Positions 55,042 to 64,000 of a DNA stretch of 64,000 nt are shown here, in pieces (position 1 is the stretch's first letter; every line of letters begins with the position of its first letter). Location of the stretch: assembly GCF_000497205.1 (NCBI RefSeq), contig NZ_AYJW01000003.1, forward strand, positions 1-64,000, given 5' to 3'. The notes under the pieces are model-generated. The model was not told the DNA's origin. It saw only the letters and a program-made list of their open reading frames with translations, and did not search any database. The stretch is from Saccharopolyspora rectivirgula DSM 43747 (GTDB taxonomy: Bacteria; Actinomycetota; Actinomycetes; Mycobacteriales; Pseudonocardiaceae). The position numbers and the translations under genes are program-made.

Positions 55042-55096
55042 CCGGTGGGCTGGCAGGTGGGCCGGCGCGCGGCGCCTCCCCACCTGCCAGCACCGG
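55042..55096 (+). other. Stable hairpin between mutB and meaB
   Basis: GCTGGCAGGTGGG (55049-55061) pairs exactly with CCCACCTGCCAGC (55079-55091). Outer CCGGT (55042-55046) and ACCGG (55092-55096) extend it. It sits 15 bases after the mutB stop inside the operon and could be a terminator, an attenuator or an mRNA stabiliser. Confidence 0.65.
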
Positions 55097-55134
55097 TCGG
55101 AGCCGCTCGTACTCGGTTAGGCTGAGAGCTGATC

Positions 55135-56121
55135 ATGCCCCGTAACATCGATGTCCAGGACTACGCCAAAGGCGTGCTCGCCGGGTCCCGGGCCAAGCTC
55201 GCGCAGGCCATCACCCTGGTCGAGTCCACCCGCGCCGACCACCGGGAGAAAGCCCACCAGCTGTTGGCGGAGCTGCTCCCGCACAGCGGTGGGGCGCACC
55301 GGGTGGGGATCACCGGTGTGCCCGGTGTCGGCAAATCCACGTTCATCGAGTCCCTGGGCACCATGCTCACCGCGGCGGGCCACCGGGTCGCGGTGCTGGC
55401 GGTCGACCCCTCCTCCACCCGCAGCGGCGGGAGCATCCTCGGTGACAAGACGCGGATGGCCCGGCTGTCCACCGATCCGGCGGCGTTCGTCCGCCCCTCC
55501 CCCTCCGCCGGCACGCTGGGCGGGGTGGCCCGGGCGACCCGGGAAACGATCGTCCTCATGGAGGCCGCCGGGTTCGACGTCGTGCTGGTGGAGACCGTGG
55601 GGGTCGGCCAGTCCGAGGTGACCGTGGCCGAGATGGTGGACTGCTTCCTGCTGCTCACCTTGGCCCGCACCGGCGACCAGCTGCAGGGGATCAAAAAAGG
55701 GGTGCTGGAGCTGGCCGACATCATCGCGGTCAACAAGGCCGACGGGGAGCACCAGGCGGACGCCCGCAAGGCCGCTCGGGAGCTGCGCAGCGCGCTCCGG
55801 TTGCTGCCCCCGGCGAGCAGTTCCTGGAAGCCGCCGGTGCTGACCTGCAGCGGTCTGCACGGGACCGGTTTGGCCGAGGTGTGGGAGCAGGTCGAGCGCC
55901 ACCACGCCGCGCTGAGCGAAACCGGTGAGCTGGCCGAGAAGCGCAGCCGGCAGCAAGTGGAGTGGACCTGGGCGCTGGTGCGCGACCAGTTGATGTCCGA
56001 GCTGACCAACCACCCCGGGGTGCGCAGCATCGTCGGCGAGGTGGAAGAACAGGTCCGTTCCGGCGAGCTCACGGCGAGCATGGCCGCGGACCGGCTGTTG
56101 CGCGCGTTCCGCGGGGCCTGA
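55135..56121 (+). CDS. meaB: Methylmalonyl-CoA mutase-associated GTPase MeaB
   Basis: A 328-residue G3E-type GTPase that loads and protects adenosylcobalamin in the mutase. Walker A is GVPGVGKST (61-69), [18 protein letters not shown] and [10 protein letters not shown] are switch regions, and NKAD is the guanine specificity motif. The C-terminal dimerisation arm is present. It lies 108 bases after mutB, beyond a hairpin, so it may have partly independent expression. Confidence 0.95.
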   Translation: MPRNIDVQDYAKGVLAGSRAKLAQAITLVESTRADHREKAHQLLAELLPHSGGAHRVGITGVPGVGKSTFIESLGTMLTAAGHRVAVLAVDPSSTRSGGSILGDKTRMARLSTDPAAFVRPSPSAGTLGGVARATRETIVLMEAAGFDVVLVETVGVGQSEVTVAEMVDCFLLLTLARTGDQLQGIKKGVLELADIIAVNKADGEHQADARKAARELRSALRLLPPASSSWKPPVLTCSGLHGTGLAEVWEQVERHHAALSETGELAEKRSRQQVEWTWALVRDQLMSELTNHPGVRSIVGEVEEQVRSGELTASMAADRLLRAFRGA

Positions 56122-56275
56122 CCGCATCCGCTCGGGAACCGTCCGGGGAATTTCCGATTACCGGGTGGGGGCGGATCAGCGTTCCGTGCGGCAGGATTAC
56201 GAGTTGCCGGATCTCCACCGAGGACCGAGCGGATACTGGACGGCAGCACGGCACAGTGAGCGGGAAGGCGCGGGA

Positions 56276-56638
56276 ATGATCGACATGCGGCTGACCATCG
56301 ACAGCAACTCCGGTGTGCCGCCTTTTGAGCAGGTGCGTTCCTCGATAGCCGAACAGGTCAACAGCGGTGAACTTCCGGTCGGGGCGAAGCTGCCCACCGT
56401 GCGGGCCTTGGCCGCCGACCTGGGGATAGCGGTGAACACGGTGGCCAAGGCCTACCGGGAGCTCGAGCAGGCCGGGCTGATCGAAACGCGGGGTCGGGCC
56501 GGCACTTTCGTCAGCGGCACCGGTAGCGAGAGCCATCGCAGAGCAGCGGCCGCCGCAGCCGAGTACGCCCGCACGGTGCACGCCCTGGGCATCAGCCGCG
56601 ACCAGGCGTTGGCCATCGTCGAAGCAGCCCTGTCCTGA
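56276..56638 (+). CDS. mutR: GntR-family regulator (YtrA subfamily) of the mut operon
   Basis: A 120-residue GntR regulator with only a winged helix and a short tail, as in the YtrA subfamily. The HTH is at about 38-62 (LPVGAKLPTVRALAADLGIA, TVAKAYRELEQAG). The order mutA-mutB-meaB-GntR is known in Saccharopolyspora erythraea, where the last gene is called mutR. The symbol is given by that synteny. It lies 154 bases after meaB. ATG 56276 or 56285 could start it. Confidence 0.85.
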   Translation: MIDMRLTIDSNSGVPPFEQVRSSIAEQVNSGELPVGAKLPTVRALAADLGIAVNTVAKAYRELEQAGLIETRGRAGTFVSGTGSESHRRAAAAAAEYARTVHALGISRDQALAIVEAALS

Positions 56639-56747
56639 GCCGGCACCTCCCCTGTTCCACAGCGGACCGCAGCGCTCCGGGGCGTTGCCGAGCGCGTCGT
56701 CGTTCCCGCGGAAAAGCCCGCGCAGCGGGGGAACGGTGGGAACCCGC

Positions 56748-58880
56748 TCAGTTCGCCGACGTGGACCGGGCCAGCAAGTCGGGCACGTCGAAGGACAGCA
56801 CGGGATCGCCGAACGCGGGACCCGCCGCGACCGCGCACCCCAGTTGCCGCCACACCTGCGCCTGCTGCTCAGTGTGGACACCGCTGACCCACACCTGCGC
56901 ACCGCACTGCTGCAGCAGCGGAACGAAGGCGTGCACCGCCCGCACTTCGGGCGCCTCGGTGGATTCCGCCGAATGCACCGCTTGAACCAGGTCTTCGGCC
57001 AACCGGACGGTGTCCACCTCGAGTTCGCGCAGCAGCCGCAGCTCCGCCGCGGCACCGCGCAACCCGTGCAGACCGGTCCGCAGGCCGAGCTCGCCGAGCA
57101 GCGCGAGGTTCTCCCTGGCCTCCTCGTCTCCGGTTTCCAGCACGGTCACCGGTAGCAGCAGCCGCAGCCAGCCGGGACCGATGTCGTCCCACGCCAGGAC
57201 CTGGCGCGCGGCCGCCACCAGGTCCGGATCGCGCGCTTGGTTCTCGCTCAGCGCCACCGTGACCGGCACCGGTTCACCGCTCTGCTGCCAGTCCCGCTGC
57301 TGCTCCCGCACTTGCCGCAGCACCCAGTCCCGCACCACCAGAGCGGCACCGGACTTCTCGGCCAGGCGCAGGCAATCCGAGTGCTCGACGGTGTCGTGCA
57401 CCCCGGTTTCCCACAACAGCTGCGCTTCCAGCTCGAGCAGCTCACCGGACTCCAGCGAGACCAGCGGCCGGTAGACGATGTCCATCTCCCCGAGCTCCAG
57501 GCCGCCGGCGAGCACCGCGGCCAGCTTGGCCTCGACGCGCTCTTCCGACCCCCGGTCCGGGTCGAACAGCGCCCACTGGCGGCTCCCGGTCCGCTCGGCG
57601 CGGCGCAGCGCCACATCAGCGGCCCACAGCAGGTCCGCCGGATCGCTGCCGGCGGCCTGCCGCTGCACCACACCGATGCAGGCGGAAGTGGTGACACCGT
57701 GCTGGTCCACGTAGACCGGCTCGGCCAGGGCCCGGTTGATCATCCCGGCGAATTCCCCGATGGACGGGGTCTGCGCGCGCTGCCGGACCACGATCGCGAA
57801 TTCGACCCCGCCGAATCGGGCCACCAACGCGTCCTCACCCTCGACGAGCTGGCGCAGCCGGTGCGCGACGGCGCGGAGCAGCTTCTCCCCCGCTTCGTGC
57901 CCGAGCCCGTCGTTGATCAGCTCGAAGCCGTCCAGCGCCAGGTGGTAGACGGTGAGCGTGTCCTCCGGGTGGTTGGCCAGTGCGGTCTCCAGCCGGGTGC
58001 GGAAGTACTGCCGGTTCGGCAGATCGGTGAGGGGGTCGTGCAGCGCCTGGTGCTGGAACCGCTTCTGCAACAGGTGCAGGTCGGTGACGTCCTGCACCAT
58101 GGTCAGGAAGTTGGCCGGCTTGCCGTCCTGGTCCGGCAGCACCGAAATCGCCAGGTTCGCCCACACGTGCCCGCCGTTGGCCCGCAGCAGTCGCTTCCGC
58201 TCCGGCAGCTGCCAGGCCCCCTCGCTGCCGGAGAGCTGCCGGTACGCGGCGGAGACGTCCGCCACGTCGTCCGGATGGCACAGGTCGAAGATCGTCTTCC
58301 CGGCGAGTTCCTCGGCCGGATAGCCGAAGGTCTCCTCCCAAGCCGGATTGACCTGCAGGAACGCACCGCTCGTGTCGCAAACGGCGATCCCGACCGGGGT
58401 GTTGGCGAAGGTTTCGCTGAACCGCGCTTCGCTGCGGTCCGCCCGGCGCTTCGTCTCCGCCAGCTCACCGGCGAGGCGGTCCCGGATCGCGGTCGCGTAA
58501 CCGGTGGTCACCTCGGACAGCGCCGTCGCCAGGCGGTGCAGGTCACGGGGCGGGTCCTCGCCCAGCAGGAGGTCGCACAGCACTCGCAGACTGGCGCCGG
58601 GGTCCTCCTCCGGTGACGTTTCGGCCAGCCGCCGGCCGAGCTGCTGAGCGGTTCCGGCCAGGGCGGAGTCCTCGGTCATCGCTTCCAGCAGCCGGTCGAT
58701 GAGCTTCCGCAGCGATTCCTCGGCGGCCGAGCGGAGTTGACCGGAGCAGGAGGCACCGCTGAGCCGGGCGGCCCAGCGGCCGGCCAGTTCGGCTCTCCGG
58801 CCGGCGTCGCAGTAGCCGCGGGGGAGCACATCCGCTGCCGCTGGTTCTTCCGGAGTTCCCAAGTCCGCACACCTGCCCAT
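56748..58880 (-). CDS. PAS-GGDEF-EAL protein with degenerate catalytic motifs
   Basis: A 710-residue signalling protein. An N-terminal helical sensor region (about 1-150) is followed by a PAS domain (about 150-275; GIAVCDTSGAFLQVNPAWEE), a GGDEF domain (about 280-440) and an EAL domain (about 455-705). The GGDEF motif reads GGVEF, and the EAL motif reads EAQ (LELEAQLLWE), so neither cyclase nor phosphodiesterase activity is expected. It could act as a c-di-GMP receptor or scaffold. I chose ATG 58880; an in-frame start at 59054 adds a poorly conserved Arg/Ser-rich extension. Confidence 0.87.
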   Translation of the reverse strand: MGRCADLGTPEEPAAADVLPRGYCDAGRRAELAGRWAARLSGASCSGQLRSAAEESLRKLIDRLLEAMTEDSALAGTAQQLGRRLAETSPEEDPGASLRVLCDLLLGEDPPRDLHRLATALSEVTTGYATAIRDRLAGELAETKRRADRSEARFSETFANTPVGIAVCDTSGAFLQVNPAWEETFGYPAEELAGKTIFDLCHPDDVADVSAAYRQLSGSEGAWQLPERKRLLRANGGHVWANLAISVLPDQDGKPANFLTMVQDVTDLHLLQKRFQHQALHDPLTDLPNRQYFRTRLETALANHPEDTLTVYHLALDGFELINDGLGHEAGEKLLRAVAHRLRQLVEGEDALVARFGGVEFAIVVRQRAQTPSIGEFAGMINRALAEPVYVDQHGVTTSACIGVVQRQAAGSDPADLLWAADVALRRAERTGSRQWALFDPDRGSEERVEAKLAAVLAGGLELGEMDIVYRPLVSLESGELLELEAQLLWETGVHDTVEHSDCLRLAEKSGAALVVRDWVLRQVREQQRDWQQSGEPVPVTVALSENQARDPDLVAAARQVLAWDDIGPGWLRLLLPVTVLETGDEEARENLALLGELGLRTGLHGLRGAAAELRLLRELEVDTVRLAEDLVQAVHSAESTEAPEVRAVHAFVPLLQQCGAQVWVSGVHTEQQAQVWRQLGCAVAAGPAFGDPVLSFDVPDLLARSTSAN

Positions 58881-59186
58881 CGAGATCGCGGTGTCCTGCC
58901 GGTCCCACCCGGTCCGAGACGCTCCACCGCTCGCCAGAGGACTTCTCGAGCGGCTCGGTGCGGTCGACACCCGCTCCGGCGATCCGCGGCGGAGCGGCAG
59001 CACGCGCTCTCCGGAGTGCAGTTCTCCTCGTCCTTCCCGGCTGGTTCCGGCCACTGGGCGACGCCGCCTTCCCGCGAGCTGTAATGGTCCGGCGACGCAG
59101 AGTGTCGATCAAGATCCTTTACATTCTTAGCACGAATCACCGACCTCGGAAGTGTTAATTCGAACTGGCGTGCAGTCACCGCGCGC

Positions 59187-60086
59187 TCAGTGCGCTTCTT
59201 CGAGGGCCTCCCCCTCCGCCACCAGGTCGTCCAGTTTCGCGAGGTCGTCGGCGCTGAGCTCGAGATCACCCGCCGCGGTGTTCTCCTCGAGGTGCTCGAG
59301 CTTCGAGGTGCCGGGGATGAGCAGCACGTTCGGCGACCGCTGGAGCAGCCACGCCAGCGACACCCGCGCTGGTGCGACCCCGTGCCGATCAGCGACCTCC
59401 TGCAGCACCGAGTCGCGTCGAGCCCGGCTGTCGGCGAAGCCGGAGCCGAGCGGGAAGAACGGCACGAAGGCCACGCCGAGCTCGGCGGTGCGCTGCAGCA
59501 GCGCCACCGAGGTGCGGTTGACGAGGTTGTACAGGTTCTGCACCGCGGCGACCGGGGCCAGTTGCCGCGCCTGTTCGAACTGCTCGACGTCGACGTTGGA
59601 GAGGCCGATCGCCCGGATCAGCCCCTCCTGCTGCAGTTCCACCAGAGCACCGAGCTGGTCGGCGAGGGTGATGCCCGGTTGCTCGACGACGTGCCGCAGG
59701 TACACCAGGTCCAGGGCCTCCAGCCGGAGCCGGCGCAGGTTGTCGTGCACCTGGGCCTTCAGCGCGTCCGGGTGCCCCAGCGGCAGCCAGGCCGCCCGGT
59801 GGTCCCGGTAGGCGCCGATCTTGGTGGCGATCACGAGCTGCTCGGGGTAGGGGTGCAGGGCTTCCGCGATGAGCTCGTTGACCACCCACGGCCCGTAGTA
59901 GTCGCTCGTGTCGATGTGGTCCACGCCCAGCTCCACCGCGCGCCGCAGGACCTGCAGCGCCTGCTGCCGGTCGGCCGGCGGGCCGAACACCCCGGGTCCG
60001 GCGAGCTGCATGGCACCGAACCCCACGCGGTGCACGTCACGTCCGTCGATCAGCGGGAAAGTACCGCCCAGTGCATTGCTGGTCAC
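59187..60086 (-). CDS. Aldo-keto reductase
   Basis: A 299-residue NADPH-dependent TIM-barrel reductase. The catalytic tetrad is present: Asp59 (HIDTSDYYG), Tyr63 or Tyr64, Lys89 (IATKIG) and His132 (YLRHVV). LIRAIGLSNVDVEQFEQA and IPGTSKLEHLEEN follow, as in the family. GTG 60086 gives the usual N-terminus. It stands in a run of minus-strand single genes. The carbonyl substrate is unknown. Confidence 0.9.
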   Translation of the reverse strand: MTSNALGGTFPLIDGRDVHRVGFGAMQLAGPGVFGPPADRQQALQVLRRAVELGVDHIDTSDYYGPWVVNELIAEALHPYPEQLVIATKIGAYRDHRAAWLPLGHPDALKAQVHDNLRRLRLEALDLVYLRHVVEQPGITLADQLGALVELQQEGLIRAIGLSNVDVEQFEQARQLAPVAAVQNLYNLVNRTSVALLQRTAELGVAFVPFFPLGSGFADSRARRDSVLQEVADRHGVAPARVSLAWLLQRSPNVLLIPGTSKLEHLEENTAAGDLELSADDLAKLDDLVAEGEALEEAH

Positions 60087-60132
60087 GACGCGATGCTGCT
60101 GGATGGAGGCCCGACAAGCAATGCGCCGGAGA

Positions 60133-60840
60133 TCACACCTGCGGCAGCAACAGCATCCAGCGGGCCCCGAGGACGAGCGAGACGACACCGGTGAGGAACC
60201 AGCTGGCCAGCCACAACCCGGCCGGCACCCCGGTGAGCCGGGCCAACTGGTCGGCGTCGGAATCGGGCACCCGACGGCGAGCCCGCTTCGCCCGCAGCTC
60301 CAGCACCGGCCGGATACCCCCGAACAGCAGGAACCAGCTCAGCAGCGCACCGCACACGGCCTGCCACGCCGGGTCGGCGTACCACGACACCGCGCCCAGC
60401 AGGCCACCGGTCACCAGCACGGACAGCACGCCGTAGGCGTTGCGGACGGCCAGCAGCATGGCGGCCAGCAGACCGACGCACACCCACAGCAGCAGCTGGG
60501 TCCGGCCGGCGGTCACCAACCACGCCCCGCCCAGCCCGAGCAGCGAGACCGCCGGGTACCCGGCGAACAGCGTGAGCACCATGCCGGGGCCGGTGGACTT
60601 CCCGGTGGACACGGTCAGCCCGGAGGTGTCCGAGTGCAGCCGGATCCCGTTGAGCTTGCGCCCGCTGAGCAGCGCCACGAGCGCGTGACCCCCTTCGTGG
60701 GCGATGGTCACCGCGTTCCGCAGCAGTCGCCACGAGCGCCGGCCGATGACCAGCAGCAGCGACACCAGTCCGGTCACCAGCGCCACCGCGTTGCCCGCAT
60801 CGAGCAGCTGCGCTGTCCAGTCACGCACTAATTCGTCCAC
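60133..60840 (-). CDS. M50-like membrane metallopeptidase
   Basis: A 235-residue multi-spanning membrane protein with HEGGH (His48-Glu49-His52), the zinc site of site-2-protease-like peptidases, inside an early helix. About six helices follow, with PGMVLTLFAGYPAVSLLGLG and LLSWFLLFGGIRPVLELR. It resembles the M50B-like family in actinobacteria. The protease role is supported by the HExxH motif; the substrate is unknown. GTG 60840. Confidence 0.85.
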   Translation of the reverse strand: MDELVRDWTAQLLDAGNAVALVTGLVSLLLVIGRRSWRLLRNAVTIAHEGGHALVALLSGRKLNGIRLHSDTSGLTVSTGKSTGPGMVLTLFAGYPAVSLLGLGGAWLVTAGRTQLLLWVCVGLLAAMLLAVRNAYGVLSVLVTGGLLGAVSWYADPAWQAVCGALLSWFLLFGGIRPVLELRAKRARRRVPDSDADQLARLTGVPAGLWLASWFLTGVVSLVLGARWMLLLPQV

Positions 60841-60961
60841 AACAGATTCTCTAGTTCGCCGCGTCAGCGCGGAAAGCGAGTTCTCCGACGGGGCACAGCG
60901 TAGTCACCGGAGCCGACCCCGACCGCAATCCGTTAGCCACGCCGCAATCCCCGCCGGCCGC

Positions 60962-62281
60962 TCAGTCGAAGAAACTGGCCACGTCCACCGGTCCACCGGC
61001 CGCGGCGAACTCCTCGGACACCGCTTCCCGCAGCTGCGGATCCGCCAGGTAGTCCAGCGCGGTCAGGGCCAGCCCCACCGCCCCGTCCAGCACGGCGCGG
61101 TCGCCGCCCGGCGAAGCCGCGGCCGCGGCGAACTCCTCGGTGTGCAGTGCCAGGGTCGGGTTCCCCAAGCCGATCATCGGGTGGATAGCCGGCAAGCGGT
61201 AGCTGAGGTTGCCCAGGTCCGTCGACCCGGTCAGGTATTCCGGGACCGCCCCGCCGGGCAGGGCTTTCCGCCCCCGCCGCGCCTGGTGCTGCGTCCAGCG
61301 GGCGGCGAGCGCGGTGTTGTGCCGGATCGGCAAGTAAGGCGGGTTGGCGTCCCAGTTCAGCTTCACCCCGCAACCGGTGGCCGCCGCCGCGCCACGGGCG
61401 ATCTTCTCCACCCGGCGCGCCATGTCGGCAAGGGCTCCGGGCACCGAGGAACGCAGGTAGAACAGGAGCGCAGCCCGGTCCGGGACGACGTTGGGGCGCT
61501 TCCCGCCGTCGGTGATGACGCCGTGCACCCGGTCGGTGGGCGGGATGTGCTGGCGCAGCGCCGCAACCCCCTGGTAGGTCGCCACCGCCGCGTCCAGCGC
61601 GTTGCGCCCCATGAACGGCTGCGCAGCGGCGTGCGCGGCCACCCCGTGGAAGACGATCTCCACCTGGCGCCGCCCCAGGAACGGGTGCGTGGCGATGTCG
61701 TGCGAGAACGGGTGCAGCATGACCACCGCGTCCACGTCGTCGAAAACCCCGGCCCGCGCCAGGTGCTCCTTGCCGCCACCGCCCTCCTCGGCCGGGGTGC
61801 CGACCAAGCTCACCCGACCACCGGTCTCCGGCAGCTCCGCGGCAGCGGCCAAGAACGCGCCGACCGCTGAAGCGCAGATGATGTTGTGCCCGCAGCCGTG
61901 GCCGATGCCGGGCAGCGCGTCGTACTCGGCGAGCACCGCCACGTGCGGCCCTCCGGTCCCCACGACGGCCTGGAAGGCCGTCTCCAAGCCGCCGATCCCG
62001 GTGCTCACCTGGTGCTCGTGCGCCCGCAGCAGCGCGGCGACCTTCTCCACCGAGCGGTGCTCCGCGAACCCCTCCTCCGGCTCGGCGTGCAGCTGCCGGC
62101 TCAGCTGGACCAGCTCCGCGGAGAGCTCCTCCACCCGCTGCTCAACGGCGGTGCAGGTCTTCTCCCCGGCCCCGGCGAAATCGGAGCGCAGCGGTTGAGC
62201 AGTTCGCACCGCTCGCTCCGTGAGCTGCTCGACGGCCTGCAGGTACGCGTCATCCGGCTGCACTGGCTGAGACTGAGTCAC
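60962..62281 (-). CDS. M20-family amidohydrolase (AbgB/amino-acylase-like)
   Basis: A 439-residue zinc peptidase/amidohydrolase of the M20D type. Signatures are VAVLAEYDALPGIGHGCGHN with metal His/Asp, GTPAEEGGGGKEHLARAG with the catalytic Glu pair, and MLHPFSHDIAT. The C-terminal GLGNPTLALHTEEFA supplies the last metal His. It resembles p-aminobenzoyl-glutamate hydrolase-like and IAA-amino-acid hydrolases and likely cleaves an N-acyl amino acid. No genes nearby define the substrate. Confidence 0.9.
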   Translation of the reverse strand: MTQSQPVQPDDAYLQAVEQLTERAVRTAQPLRSDFAGAGEKTCTAVEQRVEELSAELVQLSRQLHAEPEEGFAEHRSVEKVAALLRAHEHQVSTGIGGLETAFQAVVGTGGPHVAVLAEYDALPGIGHGCGHNIICASAVGAFLAAAAELPETGGRVSLVGTPAEEGGGGKEHLARAGVFDDVDAVVMLHPFSHDIATHPFLGRRQVEIVFHGVAAHAAAQPFMGRNALDAAVATYQGVAALRQHIPPTDRVHGVITDGGKRPNVVPDRAALLFYLRSSVPGALADMARRVEKIARGAAAATGCGVKLNWDANPPYLPIRHNTALAARWTQHQARRGRKALPGGAVPEYLTGSTDLGNLSYRLPAIHPMIGLGNPTLALHTEEFAAAAASPGGDRAVLDGAVGLALTALDYLADPQLREAVSEEFAAAGGPVDVASFFD

Positions 62282-62316
62282 AGCCAGGACTGTAGGCGAA
62301 ACTCAGAGCGGTGACA

Positions 62317-63075
62317 TCAACTTCCGGTTACGCGTTGCGGCTCATCGGTCAGCCGGTGCGCCAGCAACGTCCCCCCGACCACCGCGGAGGGGATCACCAC
62401 CAGCTGCGCGACCGGGATCAGGCACAACAGGTAGACCGGCAGCCCGAAGCCGAAGGTCATCGGCCGGTTCCGGCGCAGCGCTCGATGCCGGTGCCGGATC
62501 CCCAGGCCGCGCCGCTGGAACAGCAGCCCGACCATCTCCAAGCTGATCATCCAGGCCCCGAACAGCGCCCCCAGGACCGGGGAGGCGAGTTGCCCGGCCA
62601 CCGGGACCAGGCCGATGGCGAACAGCACCACCGCGCCGCAGACGGTGATGCCGATCAGCTTCAGCGAGTCGGCGAGGCCGCGGAGGGAAGAGCGGACGAA
62701 CCCGGCCCCGTCCCCGGAGGTGTCCAGCCCGAGCTCCTCTTCCACTTCCTCCGCGATGTACTCGTAGAACGGTCCGCCGACGAACAAGGTCACCGCGATG
62801 AACGAGATCGAGGCCAGCAGCACCGCTGCCCCCACCACCAGCACTCCGAGGACCACTCGCAAGGTCGTCCGCAGCGCTTGCGACCAGTCCTGCGCGAACG
62901 GCGTCATCCAGGTGACCAGGTCACCGCTGAAGTACAGGAGCGTCCCGACACCGCCCAGCAGCAGCAGGGTGCTGAGCACCGCGGGCAATGCGCCGAGCAG
63001 CAGCAGCCGGGGCCTGCGCGCGATGGTGGTGAATCCGGAACCGAGCGTGCGGACTCCAGCCAAGAAAGAACTCAT
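62317..63075 (-). CDS. EI24-domain (CysZ-like) membrane protein
   Basis: A 252-residue membrane protein with hydrophobic helices at roughly 24-50, 68-105, 140-175 and 210-240. FVGGPFYEYIAEEVEEELGL and AWMISLEMVGLLFQRRGLGI are typical of EI24/CysZ proteins. Start ATG 63075 follows GGAGAA; the upstream Met at 63102 is less likely. Bacterial CysZ transports sulfate, but actinobacterial EI24 proteins are uncharacterised. Confidence 0.87.
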   Translation of the reverse strand: MSSFLAGVRTLGSGFTTIARRPRLLLLGALPAVLSTLLLLGGVGTLLYFSGDLVTWMTPFAQDWSQALRTTLRVVLGVLVVGAAVLLASISFIAVTLFVGGPFYEYIAEEVEEELGLDTSGDGAGFVRSSLRGLADSLKLIGITVCGAVVLFAIGLVPVAGQLASPVLGALFGAWMISLEMVGLLFQRRGLGIRHRHRALRRNRPMTFGFGLPVYLLCLIPVAQLVVIPSAVVGGTLLAHRLTDEPQRVTGS

Positions 63076-63556
63076 GTGGAACGTTCTCCGGTGCAACGCC
63101 AATCGATCATCTTCACCATAACTGGTGAGTTATACCGCCGATCGAACTACCGAACACAAGAACTAGTCGTTGCCCACCGGCACGTTTCCACCGCACCTTC
63201 AGCAGATCGAGCAGCTCATGGAGGTGCGGCCCGCGGCAATACCCCAGTCCCCACTGGACCGGTGCCGGTACGGCGACCACACGAACAGGTGCTCGCGCTG
63301 CAGTTTTTCCGCCTCGCAAGTTATTTCGCAGCGGCCGCTTTCCGTTGGCTGGGTTATTTTTGCTGCGTCCGCGGAAGCCAGGCACATTAATTTCCGCCGC
63401 TGGCAACCTTTTGGGTTTTGTCAGCGTACTGACTGATGTGGAGACACCAAGGGGGGATGTCCCCGGGTGCTCCATTTGACCGCCTGGCTCAGGCGGAAAA
63501 CCGTAATACGCACACACCCGAACCTTTGTGGCATTCCGATGAGAGGTAGAACCGCC
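63076..63556. other. 481-base intergenic stretch, locally AT-rich
   Basis: I support no gene here. The part 63300-63425 is visibly less GC-rich than the rest of the window and probably contains promoter sequence for the downstream secreted protein, whose ribosome-binding site is GAGAGG at 63541-63546. Confidence 0.5.
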
Positions 63557-63982
63557 ATGCGCAAAGCCCGCTCGCGTATCTTCGCCGTCGCCGCCGGTTC
63601 AATGCTGACCCTGGCCACGGCTTTCGCCGGTACCTCTACCGCCCAGACCGAGGAACAGGTCGACGTCCAGGAAGCGCACCACGCCATGGCCGCTGCGTGC
63701 CAGGACGGCTACCTCTGCATCTGGGAGGGCCCGTACGGACAGGGCAAGCGAGTCGACCTGTTCTACTGCAACCAGACCGTGCACCTCAAGGACTACGGCC
63801 TGGAGCGGGTCGGCTCGTTCGTGAACAACCAGTACGACGGGACGGTCGCGTACTTCTACGGCCCGAAGGACCCGATGGACGGTGACAGCCCGATCGTGCA
63901 GCAGTACACCTCCACCGCCTTCGAGATCCGGGACAACGACCAGAACAAGTACACCACCCACGTGGAGGCCTGCCGCGGCTGA
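63557..63982 (+). CDS. Secreted peptidase-inhibitor family I36 (SMPI-like) protein
   Basis: A 141-residue secreted protein. Residues 1-29 form a Sec signal (RKARSRIFAVAAGSMLTLAT, cleavage near AQ30). The mature part has Cys48, Cys54, Cys71 and Cys139, likely two disulfides, and a crystallin-like beta core (GYLCIWEGPYGQGKRVDLFY, GSFVNNQYDGTVAYFYG). It resembles the I36 metalloprotease-inhibitor family from Streptomyces. Many members are only annotated as inhibitors, and function here is inferred from fold alone. ATG 63557 follows GAGAGGTAG. Confidence 0.85.
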   Translation: MRKARSRIFAVAAGSMLTLATAFAGTSTAQTEEQVDVQEAHHAMAAACQDGYLCIWEGPYGQGKRVDLFYCNQTVHLKDYGLERVGSFVNNQYDGTVAYFYGPKDPMDGDSPIVQQYTSTAFEIRDNDQNKYTTHVEACRG

Positions 63983-64000
63983 CGGCTCCCCCAACAGCTG

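Noticed and set aside
63113..63517. A 134-codon minus-strand frame in the gap before the secreted protein
   Set aside because: No recognisable family, no clear ribosome-binding site, and it covers the probable promoter of the downstream gene.

Overview
The window is very GC-rich, with dense genes, frequent GTG starts and ATGA/GTGA-type gene overlaps. It points to a high-GC actinomycete, most likely Pseudonocardiaceae and close to Saccharopolyspora. Support comes from the mutA-mutB-meaB-GntR gene order (known from the erythromycin producer Saccharopolyspora erythraea), an EspG-like protein, a Roadblock/LC7 protein, an XRE-DUF5753/DUF397 pair and an NB-ARC/WD40 protein. The genus is inference. 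I saw no rRNA, tRNA, insertion sequence, prophage, CRISPR array or replication origin.

Layout. 1-5 kb: the 3' part of a frameshifted NB-ARC/WD40 gene, a lipoprotein Cu/Zn-type SOD, a sugar O-acetyltransferase, and an arsenic locus (arsC, the wreck of an Acr3 arsenite pump, arsR, divergent arsI). 5-13 kb: two convergent aldehyde dehydrogenases. The second ends a minus-strand unit (Rieske ferredoxin, a 96-residue unknown, an ACMSD-like amidohydrolase, the dehydrogenase) that is divergent from a large LuxR-type ATPase regulator. 13-17 kb: a small Cys protein, an XRE/DUF397 pair, then relics of a hexuronate pathway (uxaC and manD fragments) beside an intact gluconokinase. 17-32 kb: mostly single genes: Roadblock protein, peptidase E, L-2-hydroxyglutarate oxidase, EspG-like protein, a flavin/F420 oxidoreductase, a zinc alcohol dehydrogenase, a 2-hydroxyacid dehydrogenase, a DUF952-cupin fusion, a secreted GH2 enzyme and an amino-acid permease.

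32-45 kb is the metabolic centrepiece. On the minus strand lies the four-subunit sarcosine oxidase (soxB, soxD, soxA, soxG), followed by an IclR regulator. Divergent on the plus strand are a dimethylglycine oxidase-type flavoprotein, an uncharacterised GcvT/DmdA/LigM-like demethylase, an MTHFR-like protein, formate-THF ligase and a methenyl-THF cyclohydrolase. Together these should strip N-methyl groups from dimethylglycine and sarcosine, load them on tetrahydrofolate and oxidise them to formate with ATP recovery. The permease at 30.4 kb could import a substrate.

45-64 kb: a BenE-type transporter, UspA, a DUF3516 helicase, TspO, the methylmalonyl-CoA mutase operon (mutA, mutB, meaB, GntR regulator), a PAS-GGDEF-EAL protein with both motifs degenerate, an aldo-keto reductase, an M50-like membrane protein, an M20 amidohydrolase, an EI24 membrane protein and a small secreted I36-type protein.

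All family calls come from reading the translations; no database search was run. Start sites were chosen by ribosome-binding sites and family length.
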